Part shown: positions 44,960-56,015 of the stretch, piece after piece | How the letters are laid out: each line of letters opens with the position of its first letter | Position numbering within the stretch: the first letter of the stretch is position 1 | Origin: Lycorma delicatula | Taxonomy: Eukaryota; Arthropoda; Insecta; Hemiptera; Fulgoridae | Length of the DNA: 64,000 nucleotides | Direction of reading: 5' to 3' | Assembly: GCF_047948215.1 (NCBI RefSeq) | Contig: NC_134456.1 | Span: 198,784,034 to 198,848,033, forward strand | The notes under the pieces: model-generated | Databases searched by the model: none | Told to the model about the DNA's origin: nothing | Seen by the model: the letters and a program-made list of their open reading frames with translations, nothing else | Translations under genes and position numbers: made by a program

Positions 44960-45740
44960 GCAGAGTTTATATTAAGGATAATTTAGAAATAACTCCACTA
45001 CGCCTGCCTTTAAGGTGCGATTTCCATCCAAACAGAAGTCCACACATTTTTCCCAATGGATTCTTTATCGCCTATGTAATTATTGAGAGAGTGAAATAGT
45101 TATTCTCCGGCTGTTTTTTTTGACATACAAAACAGAATGAAACATCAGTAGTCTCGTCTATTTCTAACGCATAGTAAGGGCTCTTCTTAATTCTCAATTA
45201 AGACGTCAATATGACGTCGCCTGTCATATTAATAATTTTGCGATCGACATGGTTATTTGAATGAAAAATTAAATCGAATCATTTGGTAAAGTGATAATAA
45301 ACATAGTTTTTTCCATATCTTTTGTAGCTGGAAGTTGTAAATTTTCTCTCATTCCATTGGAGAAAATTTACTATTTCAGGTTTCCTTGTTTTGGCTATAC
45401 GCAAACTCAAGATGTAGGGTGTTTTCAATCCCTTGCTATTAATGGAAACCATTGAGGAAATTATTTCTTTGTCATGATTTAATGTTCCTAAGAGTCGCTG
45501 AAAAAATGTAATCGGATTATTCTTAGCTTCACAGTGTTTAGTATCGTAGGAGTTTCGCAAGTTTCATACGTACGTTAAACAACATTTCATAATACAAAAC
45601 ATATTAAGGTTTCTATTCAATTTCATCACCGCACCAACTAAACCCGAATTCCAAATATGAACTGTGTCGTATTTCTTACTGTAATTTTTCTACGGCTTGC
45701 TTCGTTGATTTAAGAATCACGTTTACTTGCCATCACAATT
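44960..45740 (-). pseudogene. hAT (ZBED/Buster-like) transposase remnant
   Basis: Minus strand. A likely start MASKR near 45738 is followed by decayed sequence where a BED-type zinc finger is expected. Then comes YDTKHCEAKNNPITFFQRLL (45545-45486), matching the H-x-ETKH...FF segment, and YILSLRIAKTRKPEIV, the conserved SLRIAK block. After frame changes, KKSPYYALEIDETTDVS (about 45190-45140) carries the first catalytic Asp region, and CVDFCLDGNRTLKAGVVEL (45046-44990) matches the CTDG segment with the second Asp. The C-terminal insertion domain and dimerisation region are not recognisable. The order and spacing fit a hAT transposase. Multiple stops make it non-functional. Confidence 0.78.
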
Positions 45741-45744
45741 AAGC

Positions 45745-46900
45745 TTATCAACTGTTTTATTTGCTTTTTTTTCAAACCCCCTGTGTTAAGCTACTTTTTC
45801 ATTATTAAACTGATTCCAAAAATACACAAAAAACTGAGGTTACATCACGACACACTTCCTCTATCACTAACACTTTTGAATAAAATACTGAACAACTGGA
45901 CAGAGGCTGAGAAGGTCTTGATTTGCACATTCGATTTTTGCACAGATTGCTTGTGGTTAAATAATTAAAAATATGTCACACTATTACCCGCGGAAAATCT
46001 GAGATTTTATTTTTCAAAATTTTCTCCTACGCGGAGTTTAATTACGTGCCCAGGGTCGGGAAGAATACTGCGAATTTATAGAAATAAATTGGTTAAAATG
46101 TGAAGAATACATGTTTACTTAAATCTAACAAAACAGCAAGAGAAAAAGGGAGCAATAAAACTGTATTGTTGTTCACTTCACCCGATCCATCCTTTATGAC
46201 CCATCTTTTTACAAATAACAATTTTATCAGCGCGGCCCTATACTTTAATGTTAGTGACAATGCAGTCACCAATGCAATCATACCTGGAAATACCGAATTC
46301 TTGTCTGGTCATTGAAATATTCATAAAAATTGGAAAACTTGGTTATTTTTCAGTATCCATTTTAATTCAAATTTTACTCATTTAATAATTATTAGTTTTA
46401 TTTGAATATTTTTCAATTTAATTTTAGTCTGCCTGGAGACTATCTTATCTATTACAGCATCGCGGACAGCAGGTTGAGAAACGCTGGTGTGGAGCAACAA
46501 ATCAGTCTACCCTTGTCTGTTGTGAAACAACGCGTTATATATACTGCTTCAAGAGAAATATTTACTTACTAAATTAAAAGGTAAAAAATATACACCGTTA
46601 CAAAAAAATAGGTACATAATAATATAAAATCTACATTGAATACCATGATAAAATCTACGGTGCGAGTTATCAACGATCACTACAGATGGAATTTCAAAAA
46701 CTGCAGGAGTTTAATATGCACTCGCCGTACAGTTCCACTAAAATTATTTTTTTCTATCAATTTATTAAAATACTTGACTTTCTCTCAAGATATATTTTTT
46801 AGATTTAACAATTTGGGTCTTAATTTTATTTACCAACATAAAATATTAATAGTTTTAATTTAAATATGTATGACGTCCGTACTTTAAAAAATTGTTTTAA
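45745..46900. other. AT-rich DNA including presumed hAT 5' UTR
   Basis: 45745-46454 is presumably the 5' untranslated part of the hAT element. 46495-46900 shows no feature. Overlapping frames at 46093-46315 on both strands are without recognisable motif. Confidence 0.4.
46455..46486 (-). repeat. hAT-like terminal inverted repeat (5' end)
   Basis: Read on the minus strand, CAGCGTTTCTCAACCTGC followed by TGTCCGCGATGC resembles hAT ends of the CAGxGxTTCTCAACC type. It lies 5' of the transposase remnant in its orientation, about 750 bases before the presumed start, so it is plausibly the same element. The flanking 8 bases are GTGTGGAG (46487-46494); the partner duplication was not found. Confidence 0.6.
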
Positions 46901-46907
46901 AAATCTA

Positions 46908-47304
46908 CGAGGGATATCTCTAAAGTAAAGACCACTGGAAAACTTGTCTCCTTAAGGTTTGCGAACCTGTATCGTTCATGGCTACGCTAGTAATGTACAC
47001 ACTGCGTTGTTGTGTGTAAGTTGTCGCGTTGTAGTATCTTTGATTACGTTGTATATTACGTTGAAGAGGAAAATCGATGTTGCCGCCGACTCAGAAATAA
47101 GTGGAGTCATAGGTTTTTTAAATCAGCAAAACGTTAAGCCGGCTGAAATTCATAGGTAGTTGGTTACTGTATACGGTAGTAAAGTAATGAATGAAAGAAA
47201 CGTCTGAAAATGGTGTGAAAGGTTTAGAAGAAACAGAATTAATGTTCTTGATGAAGAACGTTCGGGGAAGCCCTCGATAATCACCGAGGACTTGTTGAAA
47301 CGCG
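46908..47304 (+). mobile_element. Mariner 5' fragment (second copy)
   Basis: It begins CGAGGGATATCTCTAAAGTA after TA (46906-46907), a better preserved left end than that of the 24667 copy. The 5' UTR is nearly the same (GTTCATGG, ACGCTAGTAATGT, GTAAGTTGTCGCGTTGTAGT shared). The coding part reads KIDVAADSEISGVIGFLNQQ, with stops at the IHR and NERNV positions, then KWCERFRRNRINVLDEERSG and ITEDLLKR. Similarity ends exactly at the centre of a palindrome (47292-47313); everything downstream, including the catalytic domain and 3' end, is absent. Confidence 0.85.
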
Positions 47305-47313
47305 TTTCAACAA
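47292..47313. repeat. Perfect 22-bp palindrome at mariner breakpoint
   Basis: TTGTTGAAACG (mariner coding sequence) is followed directly by its exact reverse complement CGTTTCAACAA, without any loop. The mariner similarity stops at the centre. Confidence 0.92.
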
Positions 47314-47319
47314 ATCCTT

Positions 47320-48335
47320 ATACTTTCACTTTAAAAAAAATGTACTGGACTTAAATTTTAAATCTTTCGACGTTTGATACATTAAAATTTGTATAATTTG
47401 CTCAATTAATATCAAGTATCAACATGAAAAAAATTCTGCTAATGGTACAGTGGGAGGGATAGTGTACAATGTCATGGTAGCAAGAAGCAGTCGTCGGTTC
47501 AGCAATCCATCTCCTCCTTGCACGTCAAATAAGGTTTCTAAACTTTATCTACTAATATTTGAAAAGATAAGGTATGCAACGAAGATAATAAGATTTGTTA
47601 GCAACAAAAAGTACGCGTTAACGATATAGTTAATCAGTGAATATAGTTTTAAAATAACAAAAAGTGTATTCGACCATAAGCATGAAACAAGGAATAGACA
47701 TTTTTAGTGTACGAAAACTTCCATCTGTCACGGATTCGAACAGTACCTTTTCTTTACCGAAAATAAATATACAATACGTATAAACAAGATGTGAAAATGA
47801 TAAAACAAAACTGACCTAAATTCCCTAACAGATTTACAGATCTAAATTCAAAAACGATACGTTTAAAATTGAATGAAGTGTAATAACTTGTTTTATATGA
47901 ATAATAGTCAGGCGATTGTGCATGTTAATAACAAATTACCTAATAATAAATACTTCAAACCATTATTGTAAACACAGCAACAAACACATTACGGATATTA
48001 CACATAAAAGGAATTTAAAAAAAACTAAAGTATGTCCAACTAAAGTTAAGCTTTTCAAGATAAAAAAATTTTTCACTAATTTTAGTGATGATCTGGATCG
48101 ATTATTATTATATAATAAATCAATTTAATGAGCTACAAGTAATTAGACATATTTTTTTTTCTTTATTAAAGCATACACTGAAGATATGATAATCATAATT
48201 ATCAGAAGTAATTAATCTTTGTACATAAAAATCTGGTTTAAACAAGATTACCATTATTTTAATAAGCATCGCAATTTATGGATTTATTCAATTATTTACA
48301 ATCGAAATATATGTATTAACAACTCCAAAGTATAA
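47320..48335. other. AT-rich non-coding DNA
   Basis: No gene or repeat recognised. A slightly less AT-rich patch near 47445-47530 has no identifiable feature. Confidence 0.5.
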
Positions 48336-48342
48336 GATTTTT

Positions 48343-49012
48343 TTACTTCCTTGTACGAAGTAAAGGAAGGATTGTAATCGCGAAAAATTTCGGTTTTCAG
48401 ATTACAACGGAAATATCCATTTTGACTAGTTTCGGCGTGACGTCTGTACGCACGTATGTATCTCTCATAACTCAAAAATGATTGGCAGTAGGATGTTAAA
48501 ATTTTGGATTTAGGACTGTTGTAACATCTAGTTGTGCACCTCCTCTTTTCATTGCAATCAACTTGACCAAAAATGTCCAAAAAAAACCCAAATTCCAAAA
48601 AATTTGGATTTTGGAATTTTTCTTAACTACAATAATAAGCCCTCATTAAGAGCATTTCAACTATGTATCATAAGTGGTACTTATTTTCATTGGTTCCAGA
48701 GTTATAGGCAAATAAAATTTTAATTAATGAAATATTTGGATCTTACAAGGGGAAACCACATCGGTTTGCGACCGACTTCATTTCCGACATTTTTAAAAAA
48801 TTTAATTATACTGATTTATTAATAATTATTAGCCTCTGATTGTGAAAAAAGATCATAGTAAATAATAATTCAATAATAGCAATAAAAAAAGAAAAAATCA
48901 GAAGTTATTAGTGAAATAAAAATTTTATGTACTTTTCATTTTTTTTAAATGTGTATATGTAATTTAATAGGCGTAGAAGGAAGTCATGTGGTGTCCACAT
49001 CACTTTTTTTTT
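48343..49012 (+). mobile_element. Non-coding dispersed element, copy A
   Basis: It starts ACTTCCTTGTACGAAGTAAA and ends with GGCGTAGAAGGAAGTCATG followed by a small palindrome (ATGTGGTGTCCACAT). Read inward, both ends contain ACTTCCTT[GC]TACG, so it has short subterminal inverted repeats. The interior includes TTTCGGCGTGACGTCTGTAC and GTTGTAACATCTAGTTGTGC, also found in copy B. No coding capacity. It resembles a MITE; its class is unknown to me. Confidence 0.78.
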
Positions 49013-50200
49013 TAATTAGGTACTTGAAAAAGAAATTTTCACTTTTTATTTCAATTGCCTCATTTGACAGAGAACCAAGAGTACCCACTTAACAACAGTT
49101 TCTCTTGTAAAGTAGAAAAACCCCTGAAGATACCGAGAGTAATCACAATTCACACAGATATATGCACATACATATACATCACACAAGGGAGGAAAAACAA
49201 GAAAAAACCACGAGATAAAAAACTGTAAAATATCAAAGACGGTTAAAGAATTAAATTTCTAAAAAAAAAAATGAATATACAACATGAAAAGAAACATACA
49301 GCTAAATTAACAGCAAAAACAAAAATATAATTTTTTTAAGAGTAATTAACCTTTAATAAATTATTATCGATATATACATTTAAGTAGCTTTCGATTCGTT
49401 AAGTTTTAACTCTGTATAAATAATCTTTTACACCGTTACATATTATGAAAAACTTATCACAATAAGAATTAAATAAACGAAACTATATAAAAATACTTAA
49501 TAAATAATTACACTTCTGAAAAAGTTGTTTTTTGTATTTTATAAATACTGATAAAGATATTTCTGTAGGAATTCCAAGTGTAGATATTTTGTTTATTAAT
49601 TAAAAAATAATAATATTAATAAGATTCTTTTGCTTTCATTACGTTACGATTTTATATTTATGTTTAGTTAATTCTTTGTCATTCATTGGTGATGATTAAA
49701 ATTATTTAGTAGTAGAAATGCGCATAGATTTCAATAAAAATTCATGAAAGTTTTTTTATTCAATTTAAAAATAAAAATATATCTATGCACAACAGCAGTT
49801 TCAACAATATGTGGTCAAGATCGCAGCTGAATTGTTTTGTACTTTATAACCCACAACATCTTTAATTGTTATTTAACATTAAGTATTAATGAATCTATAG
49901 GAAATGTAAAAACGATTTCAATAAGAAAAGTACAATCGACAAATATTTTAATTTTCAACTCATGTTTATAGATCAGGTCGAACTGCAGTAGTTTTTTTTT
50001 CGTGGCGCATTATCTGTCAATTTATCACCACAACGAAACAAGTAAAAAATCTTATCAGCAACATATCCAACATGCATTGACTTAATGTCGATAAAATTAA
50101 AACTGTCCATTCAGTATTACAACTGAAAATCAACTTAATAATTTTTGTCTTATTTCATTTTAATATCAAATCACCATTTGCATATTAGTATCTAAACTAC
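49013..50200. other. AT-rich DNA between repeat copies
   Basis: No gene or RNA feature seen; an A8-G-A-A run and poly(A) tracts only. It forms part of the spacer between the inverted copies A and B. Confidence 0.5.
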
Positions 50201-50205
50201 TTTAT

Positions 50206-50262
50206 AAAAAAATTGATGTGGATACCACATGACTTCCTTGTACGCCTATTAAGTTACATATA
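50206..50262 (-). repeat. Terminal fragment of the copy A/B element
   Basis: ATGTGGATACCACATGACTT, then CCTTGTACGCCTATTAA and GTTACATATACACATA, matches the right end of copy A read in reverse. Similarity then stops, so only about 57 bases of the element are present. Confidence 0.8.
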
Positions 50263-50435
50263 CACATATTTGCTGCACTTCATTTAAACTTAATTCATTT
50301 GAAAGAAAGATACGATCCTCCAATTATTTAATAAAAGTGGGCTGTTACACAAATGCAAAAATACAAGTTTTTATTAAAATCAAATATTTATACAATGATT
50401 AATTCAATAATCTTACCTGAAATATTAGGTTAGAG

Positions 50436-50695
50436 CAGTGGTTCCCAAACTTTTCCGAGTCGCGGTGCCCTTTTTCAATTAAAATTTTTCTATGGCGCCC
50501 TACCCTAAGTAAAAATATGACTACTCGTAAGTAAGAGATAAAAATAAATAAAAGTCGTGCATCTTCATTATTTTTTTAATTTATTAACATTAAATTAATA
50601 ATCATAAATGTCATGGTTCAATTAATTACGAAACTTTTACAATATTTCGCGGCGCCCCTGTGAAGAGGCCGCGGTGCGCAGTTTTGGCATCTCTG
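50436..50695. mobile_element. hAT-type MITE with 8-bp target duplication
   Basis: GGTTAGAG occurs immediately on both sides (50428-50435 and 50696-50703), the 8-bp duplication typical of hAT. The left end is CAGTGGTTCCCAAACTTTTC; the right end read inward is CAGAGATGCCAAAACTGCGC. Inside are GTCGCGGTGCCC and GGCGCCCC. At 260 bases it has no coding capacity. Its left end is of the same type as the terminus at 46486, so elements like that one may have mobilised it. Confidence 0.93.
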
Positions 50696-50703
50696 GGTTA
50701 GAG

Positions 50704-50945
50704 TAAAAGCCCCTTTATCACTCTTTAAATAAATGTCTTATATGTATTCAATACTGTTTTTTAAATTATGTATTATGATATAACCATCAGCAAAATGAAA
50801 ACAAAAACGAAACAGGAGAAGGTTACTAAATTTTATAGCGATATTTATTATCAAGTCGACTGAAACAAATGCATAAATAAATGTAATACGATTCTAAATA
50901 TAATTTTCAATTAATATTAAATAATTACATGTTTCACCAAATCTG
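50704..50945. other. AT-rich spacer
   Basis: Nothing recognisable between the hAT MITE and copy B. Confidence 0.5.
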
Positions 50946-51604
50946 ATGTAGACACCAATGATGTGGACTTCCTTGCCTATTAAATTAAATACTCGCATTT
51001 TTAAAAGTACATACAATTTTATTTTACTAACAACTTCTGATTTTTTTCATTTTTTTATTTTTTTATTACTATTATTGAATTATTTTGTTGTAAAACTTTT
51101 TTCACAATCAGAAGCTAATAATTATAAATAAATCAATATATTAAAATTAAAAAAGGAAATAAAGTCTAATTCGAACCGATGTGCCTTCCCCTTGTAAGAT
51201 CAAAATATTTCATTAATTAAAATTTTATTTGGATATAACTCTGGAACCAATGAAAATAAGTACCACTTACAATACATCGTTGAAAACTCTCAATGAAAGC
51301 TTATTAATGTAGTTAAGAAAAAACCCAAAATCCAATTTTCTTTTGATTTTGGGCTTTTTTGGACACTTTTGGTTCAGTCGACTGCAATCAAAAGAGGAGG
51401 TGCACAACTAGATGTTACAACAGTCCTAAAACCAAACTTTCAACATCCTACGGCTTATCGTTTTTGAGTTATGCGAGATACAGACGTCACGCCGAAACTA
51501 GTCAAAATGGATTCAGGGATGGACAAATGGATATTTCCGTTGAAATCTGAAACCGAAATATTTCGTGGACACAATATTTCCTTTACTTCGTACAAGGAAG
51601 TAAT
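50946..51604 (-). mobile_element. Non-coding dispersed element, copy B (inverted relative to copy A)
   Basis: The reverse complement of copy A over its whole length, ending at 51604 with TTTACTTCGTACAAGGAAGT. Shared internal words include GTGCACAACTAGATGTTACA and GACGTCACGCCGAAACTAGT. The outer end near 50946-50985 is rearranged (GATGTAGACACCAATGATGT). The short frame at 51359-51550 lies inside and is not a gene. Confidence 0.8.
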
Positions 51605-51737
51605 AAATTCGTCAATCTATTTTAGCAAGATATGCTCAAAATAAAGGAATTAATTATTTATATTATAATTATTTCTACTGCATTTATCTTATCTTTTCCG
51701 GAAATATAGCACTGACTATAACATGTTAAACTTTTAT

Positions 51738-51899
51738 TTTTTCCCTCTTTAACCTCCGGAACCACCGTTATATATTGCTTCAAAGGATGAGATGAATGAT
51801 TTTTAACGTGTGTGAAAATGCCATGCCTGACCGGGATTTGAACCCGGAACCCCCGGATGAAAGGCCGAAACGCTACAACTCGCGCCACGAAGGCCGGCA
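51738..51899 (-). mobile_element. tRNA-derived SINE with 12-bp target duplication
   Basis: Identical TTAAACTTTTAT flanks at 51726-51737 and 51900-51911. On the minus strand the head begins GCCGGCCTTCGTGGCGCGAG, with A box TGGCGCGAGTTGTAGCG, and carries a perfect T-arm, CCGGGTTCAAATCCCGG, containing the B box. The 7-bp acceptor-like stem pairs only partly, so this is not a functional tRNA gene. The tail contains CATTCATCTCATCCTTTGA and TTCCGGAGGTTAAAGAGGG, similar to the tail of the SINE at 32087-32304. The intact duplication suggests a fairly recent insertion. Confidence 0.92.
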
Positions 51900-51911
51900 T
51901 TAAACTTTTAT

Positions 51912-54900
51912 CTAAAGCTCCACAACTGAATCACGTTTATTTTTGCATTATTTTATTGAAGATTAATTTTTTTAAATTAACTATTACAAAGGTTAAAGTA
52001 AAATTAAACAACTTTTGTTAATATTTTTTTTTTATAAATTTTAAGCAAGGACAAACGATTTTTTTAAAAACTCATGTTATTTAAAATTTCAAAAAAAGGA
52101 CAAGGCTTACAATTCGACCTTATGCTTTTGTTTTATATATCCACACCTTACTCTTCACCAAATAGACCGATTTCAATAATTTTGTTTATTTTCAAGACAA
52201 AATTTCTACAGTAGTTCCGTCGTAAGTTTTTTTTTTACTTTTTCCAAAACGGAAAAATATTTTAAACAAAAAATTACGTTATGTTCAAAGAGGTAATTTT
52301 TTTATCACAAAAAAATTATTTTTTCATATTTTTGTGTGCATTATTGTTCAGGATGCAATACTAATAGTATTGCATCCTAATATTCACAGTAATAATTATT
52401 CTAATATTCACAGTATTTTTTAACAAAAAAATTAATTTCAAAATTTAAGGATAAAAAATTATATTTATTTTAGGACATTAGAAAGTCTTACTTCATGCTC
52501 AAGTTGTATTTACTTCATATCACAGCATTCAGTTTCGGATTTTGATAGTTGACGATAACTTTCTCCTGTCTCTGATAACGACTCCTGATTTTCACCCTCA
52601 AAAAAGAAGAAAGTATTTTGATGAACACGTATTTTTTTTTGCCTTTGTGTTTTTGCAAACGATTTTTTTCATACCTGCCGGGTTTTTTATACGCATATTT
52701 ATTTTTTAATTAGAACTATGTAAGATACGGATGACATTAAGAATATTAAATTTAATTTTGATAATTTACGGCAAAGTGGAAATAAATAATCAAATAGGTC
52801 ATCCAGAAGGTTCTCGTTTTAAATTCCGCTTGGCATTTATCACACGCTACAAATATATCGTATCATATTCCCAAAATCTCGAACTTAATGTTTCAGTAAC
52901 AACTAGGAAAAATTCATTCTTTAAATTTTATTTTTTTAAATTCGAATCGAATTAAAACCAAACTGCTAACAACCAATTTCTAATCTTCAATATCCTTCAA
53001 CATCAAAGAACTGAAACGTTTAGTTTTACTTTTAGTCTTATTTTGCTGATTTAATGTTTTAAGTTCATTTTATTTTAAAATAATACGAAAAGTCGTTCGC
53101 AAAATGCAACAAAACAAGTATCTTGATACAAAATAACAAAAAGATGCAGAAAAACAACGTAAAAAGAAAGTTCTAGTGAACTATCCGTGAGAGAATTTTC
53201 TGGAACGCTGAAGTAAATTTCTTCTTTACCCCAAGTTTTTCAGCTGATTTTTATAATTTTTACTTAAAAATTTTTTTAAATATCAGAATATCCATACCGT
53301 TACGCTATTAACTCCTATATTACGGAATAACGACGAAAAACAAACAAAATTTCTTCAAATCGTCCATTTAGAGGATTCTTCGTTTATAAAAATAGATCAT
53401 TAATCTGCAAGAAGCTTTGGGTAGGACCACCAAGAAATTTTGTCGCAAAATAAAAAAAGAATCACCCAAGTCTGAAGATCTGTTAAAAATAAAGGTTTGA
53501 ACATGTAAAAAACAATACGAGTGAAAACGAGAAACCTTTTTTTTGAAATCATTTTAACAGTTACGTATATTTTACTTTAGAAGAAAGACACTGCCAATGG
53601 TTTTCCCACGTTTAATTTTAAAAATAAATACAAAAAATTTATGAATTGAATGGATAATTAGTTTGATCCCAATTAAAAATGCTTTACGTACAATTTTCAA
53701 AGCTAAGAGTAAAGAAAAAACAATGGGCTGCCGGAAAATCCTTAAGCTAACCCTACGAATATGATATCAATGTTACACCTAATTTCTGCATTACATAAAT
53801 TTCATAATGAAGTTTCATAGGACTTGAATGGCTGAAAAATACGTATAAAACTACTTTGCTTTGTTTAAATTTAAGAAACAGTAATGTAGTGTTAGGATTT
53901 CTTCCATTATGATTTTATAATTAAAACATTATAACATATGATGAATTGTAATTTTCTAAACATTATAAATGTTCGAAGTTATCCAGACTGTTGAAAATGC
54001 CGTAGCGAATAATGAATTTCTTTCATTTGGCAGATATAATTCAATCTAATAAATATTCGTTAGCGAGTTTCAAAAACAAACGAATTTTATATAATACTCA
54101 CAACTTCGTAGCAGTCATGAAATTAAACTGCAACTTACGAATGATAAACAACGCTGGAGTTATGGCAAACGTAAGAGTGGTGAAGGCAAGCAAGTCGTGA
54201 TACCACATTTTTAAACTGTTCACAAAAAATAACTTTACTTATTTTTTATTGGACAAAAAAATTAGCAACTTTAAAACTTTATGAACCGCAATTGAATTAG
54301 CCGTGATACAAATATCGACCGGAAAAATTACTTATATGAAATATCGGAAGAAATCACGCCGGCCATCCTTTGCCCCACTCATGGATATTTGGCGACTATT
54401 AGCGTGACACAAAAGATTTTTTATAGGCAGTATAAAACGGAAGTGCGGATTAGTTGTTAACCGTAATTCAAGACAATTTCATTCGCGGTTCCGATGGGCG
54501 GCAGGCATATAAGGAGATTCACAGAGAACCATTCGTTTAAATTTTGTAGAACTTCAAAACACCGGAACAAAAAAAAAACTGCGATAAAGATTGACTGCTA
54601 TTGGATTTACAACATTGCGATTGTAATGTAGAACCGGGACCTTTACAACAAATATTTGCTGACATCCGAGCGTTCTAGCCCTTCGGCTTCTTAAATTATA
54701 GTAAATAAAAGTACCAATTTATAAATACATAAAGTTACAGAATTTTTCACTAGTAGATATTAAATGGAAGAAACCTTAACATTACTGCGGTTGTAAAAAA
54801 CGCGGTTGTAATACGTAATATAGTTCTAAAATTTTCTAAAAAATGTCGCAAAAATGCTTCAAGCGGAAGTGATGATATTTTGTGACTAAAAACTGATAAC

Positions 54901-55195
54901 GATTCAAGGAGGAAAAAGTTGCTGATAGGGAATGTGATTCACTTTCAACACGTTTCGTGATTTAACTTTGTAACTATATACAAGTATATTTCTTTTATTT
55001 TGTTCAATTACATAATATTGCAACTTTTACCGCTTTAGTTATAATTTTTAAAAATTACAACTTTTTTCTACGGTTATTATTTTAAAATATTAACATCTTT
55101 CCTTTTTCCTAACTATAAAATTAGAGAGCACGCATGTATAAGATATACATTAATAATGCAAGCAACGACAACATATCCGAGTATTACTAAAAAAA
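51912..55195. other. AT-rich non-coding DNA
   Basis: Only a perfect hairpin at 52350-52378 stands out. Short frames at 52731-52955 and 54012-54200 have no recognisable motifs. A less AT-rich patch near 54350-54500 is unassigned. Confidence 0.5.
52350..52378. repeat. Perfect hairpin followed by a short direct repeat
   Basis: AGGATGCAATACTA and TAGTATTGCATCCT are perfect inverse arms of 14 bases around one A. TAATATTCACAGTA then occurs twice directly after (near 52379 and 52402). Confidence 0.85.
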
Positions 55196-55199
55196 GCCG

Positions 55200-55640
55200 A
55201 CAACGAAGGACTCCCGGAAGGCGGCTTTAGCCGCGTGGGTTGTTTCTGATGCACCGCTTAGACACACAACTTAATTTAAAATATTTATCATTTTATTTAA
55301 ATATAATATTTTTTCGTTTATTTAATTCAATGATTTTAAGTAAAGCGCGCGCATACCATCTTTAACTCGCGCGGGTGTGGCGGTACTAGCGGCGACAGTC
55401 GGCACTAACTAAACTAATGCAATTTCACAACTTACAAAGAACAAATCTCGCTTGTACGGCCGCACAACTGCTGTACAACCTGCCGCACAAATCTCGCTTG
55501 TACGGCCGGCAACTGCTGTAGCCGCGAGTCTTAACGCACCAGGTACCGATTCGACTGGGAAATCGAGTTCGAGACCCAGCCAGACCGAGTTACAGTGTTA
55601 CACTTTAAATATTATTCATTTATTTAATTCTACCGCACAC
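55200..55640 (+). mobile_element. CG-rich block with tRNA-like promoter and tandem repeat
   Basis: CG-rich islands (GCGCGCGC near 55345, CTCGCGCGGGTGTGGCGG near 55367) break the AT-rich background. ACAAATCTCGCTTGTACGGC occurs at 55441 and again at 55487, a 46-base period, both followed by CAACTGCTGTA. Downstream, TAGCCGCGAGTCTTAACGC (55519-55537) looks like an A box and GAGTTCGAGACCC (55565-55577) like a B box, at tRNA-like spacing. This suggests a SINE head, but a CG-rich promoter or UTR cannot be excluded. The open frame 55452-55646 is not convincing as a protein. Confidence 0.4.
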
Positions 55641-55739
55641 CTGTGACGTCAAAACATAGCAAACGACTACAACAGCATTTTTTTGTGATGGGGGCGGGAT
55701 TTTTTAAAAAATGTTTTTTTAGAAATACTGTTATATTTT

Positions 55740-56015
55740 AATCGTTAACAAATGTGCCTAAGAAAAATGTGACCTTAATTAGATGAAATCTCAAGATACT
55801 GAGGGTGACCTTGCTCTACACCCTTTACCCTTGACCTTTTAAGTTGAAAATTTAATCGCATCAATTCCCCCATATATAGAAGTAATCTGACCAAGTTTGA
55901 TCAAAATCGGTCCAGTAGTTCGGGAGATATAAGATGATTTAGAGGCCAGCACCGAACACATTCACTTGTACTTTACGAACCGAAATTTTTCGCGATTACA
56001 ATCGCACAAGGAATA
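55740..56015 (-). repeat. Relative of the copy A/B element
   Basis: AACCGAAATTTTTCGCGATT (55979-55998) followed by ACAATC and CACAAGGAA matches, in reverse, the start of copy A (AAGGATTGTAATCGCGAAAA and following). The preceding part, with ACCAAGTTTGATCAAAATCG and GTCCAGTAGTTCGGGAGATA, is different from copies A and B, so it is a related but distinct family sharing the terminus. Confidence 0.55.

Noticed and set aside
51828..51899. Functional tRNA gene on the minus strand
   Set aside because: T-arm is perfect but acceptor pairing is incomplete, the anticodon arm is unconvincing, and target duplications show it is a SINE.
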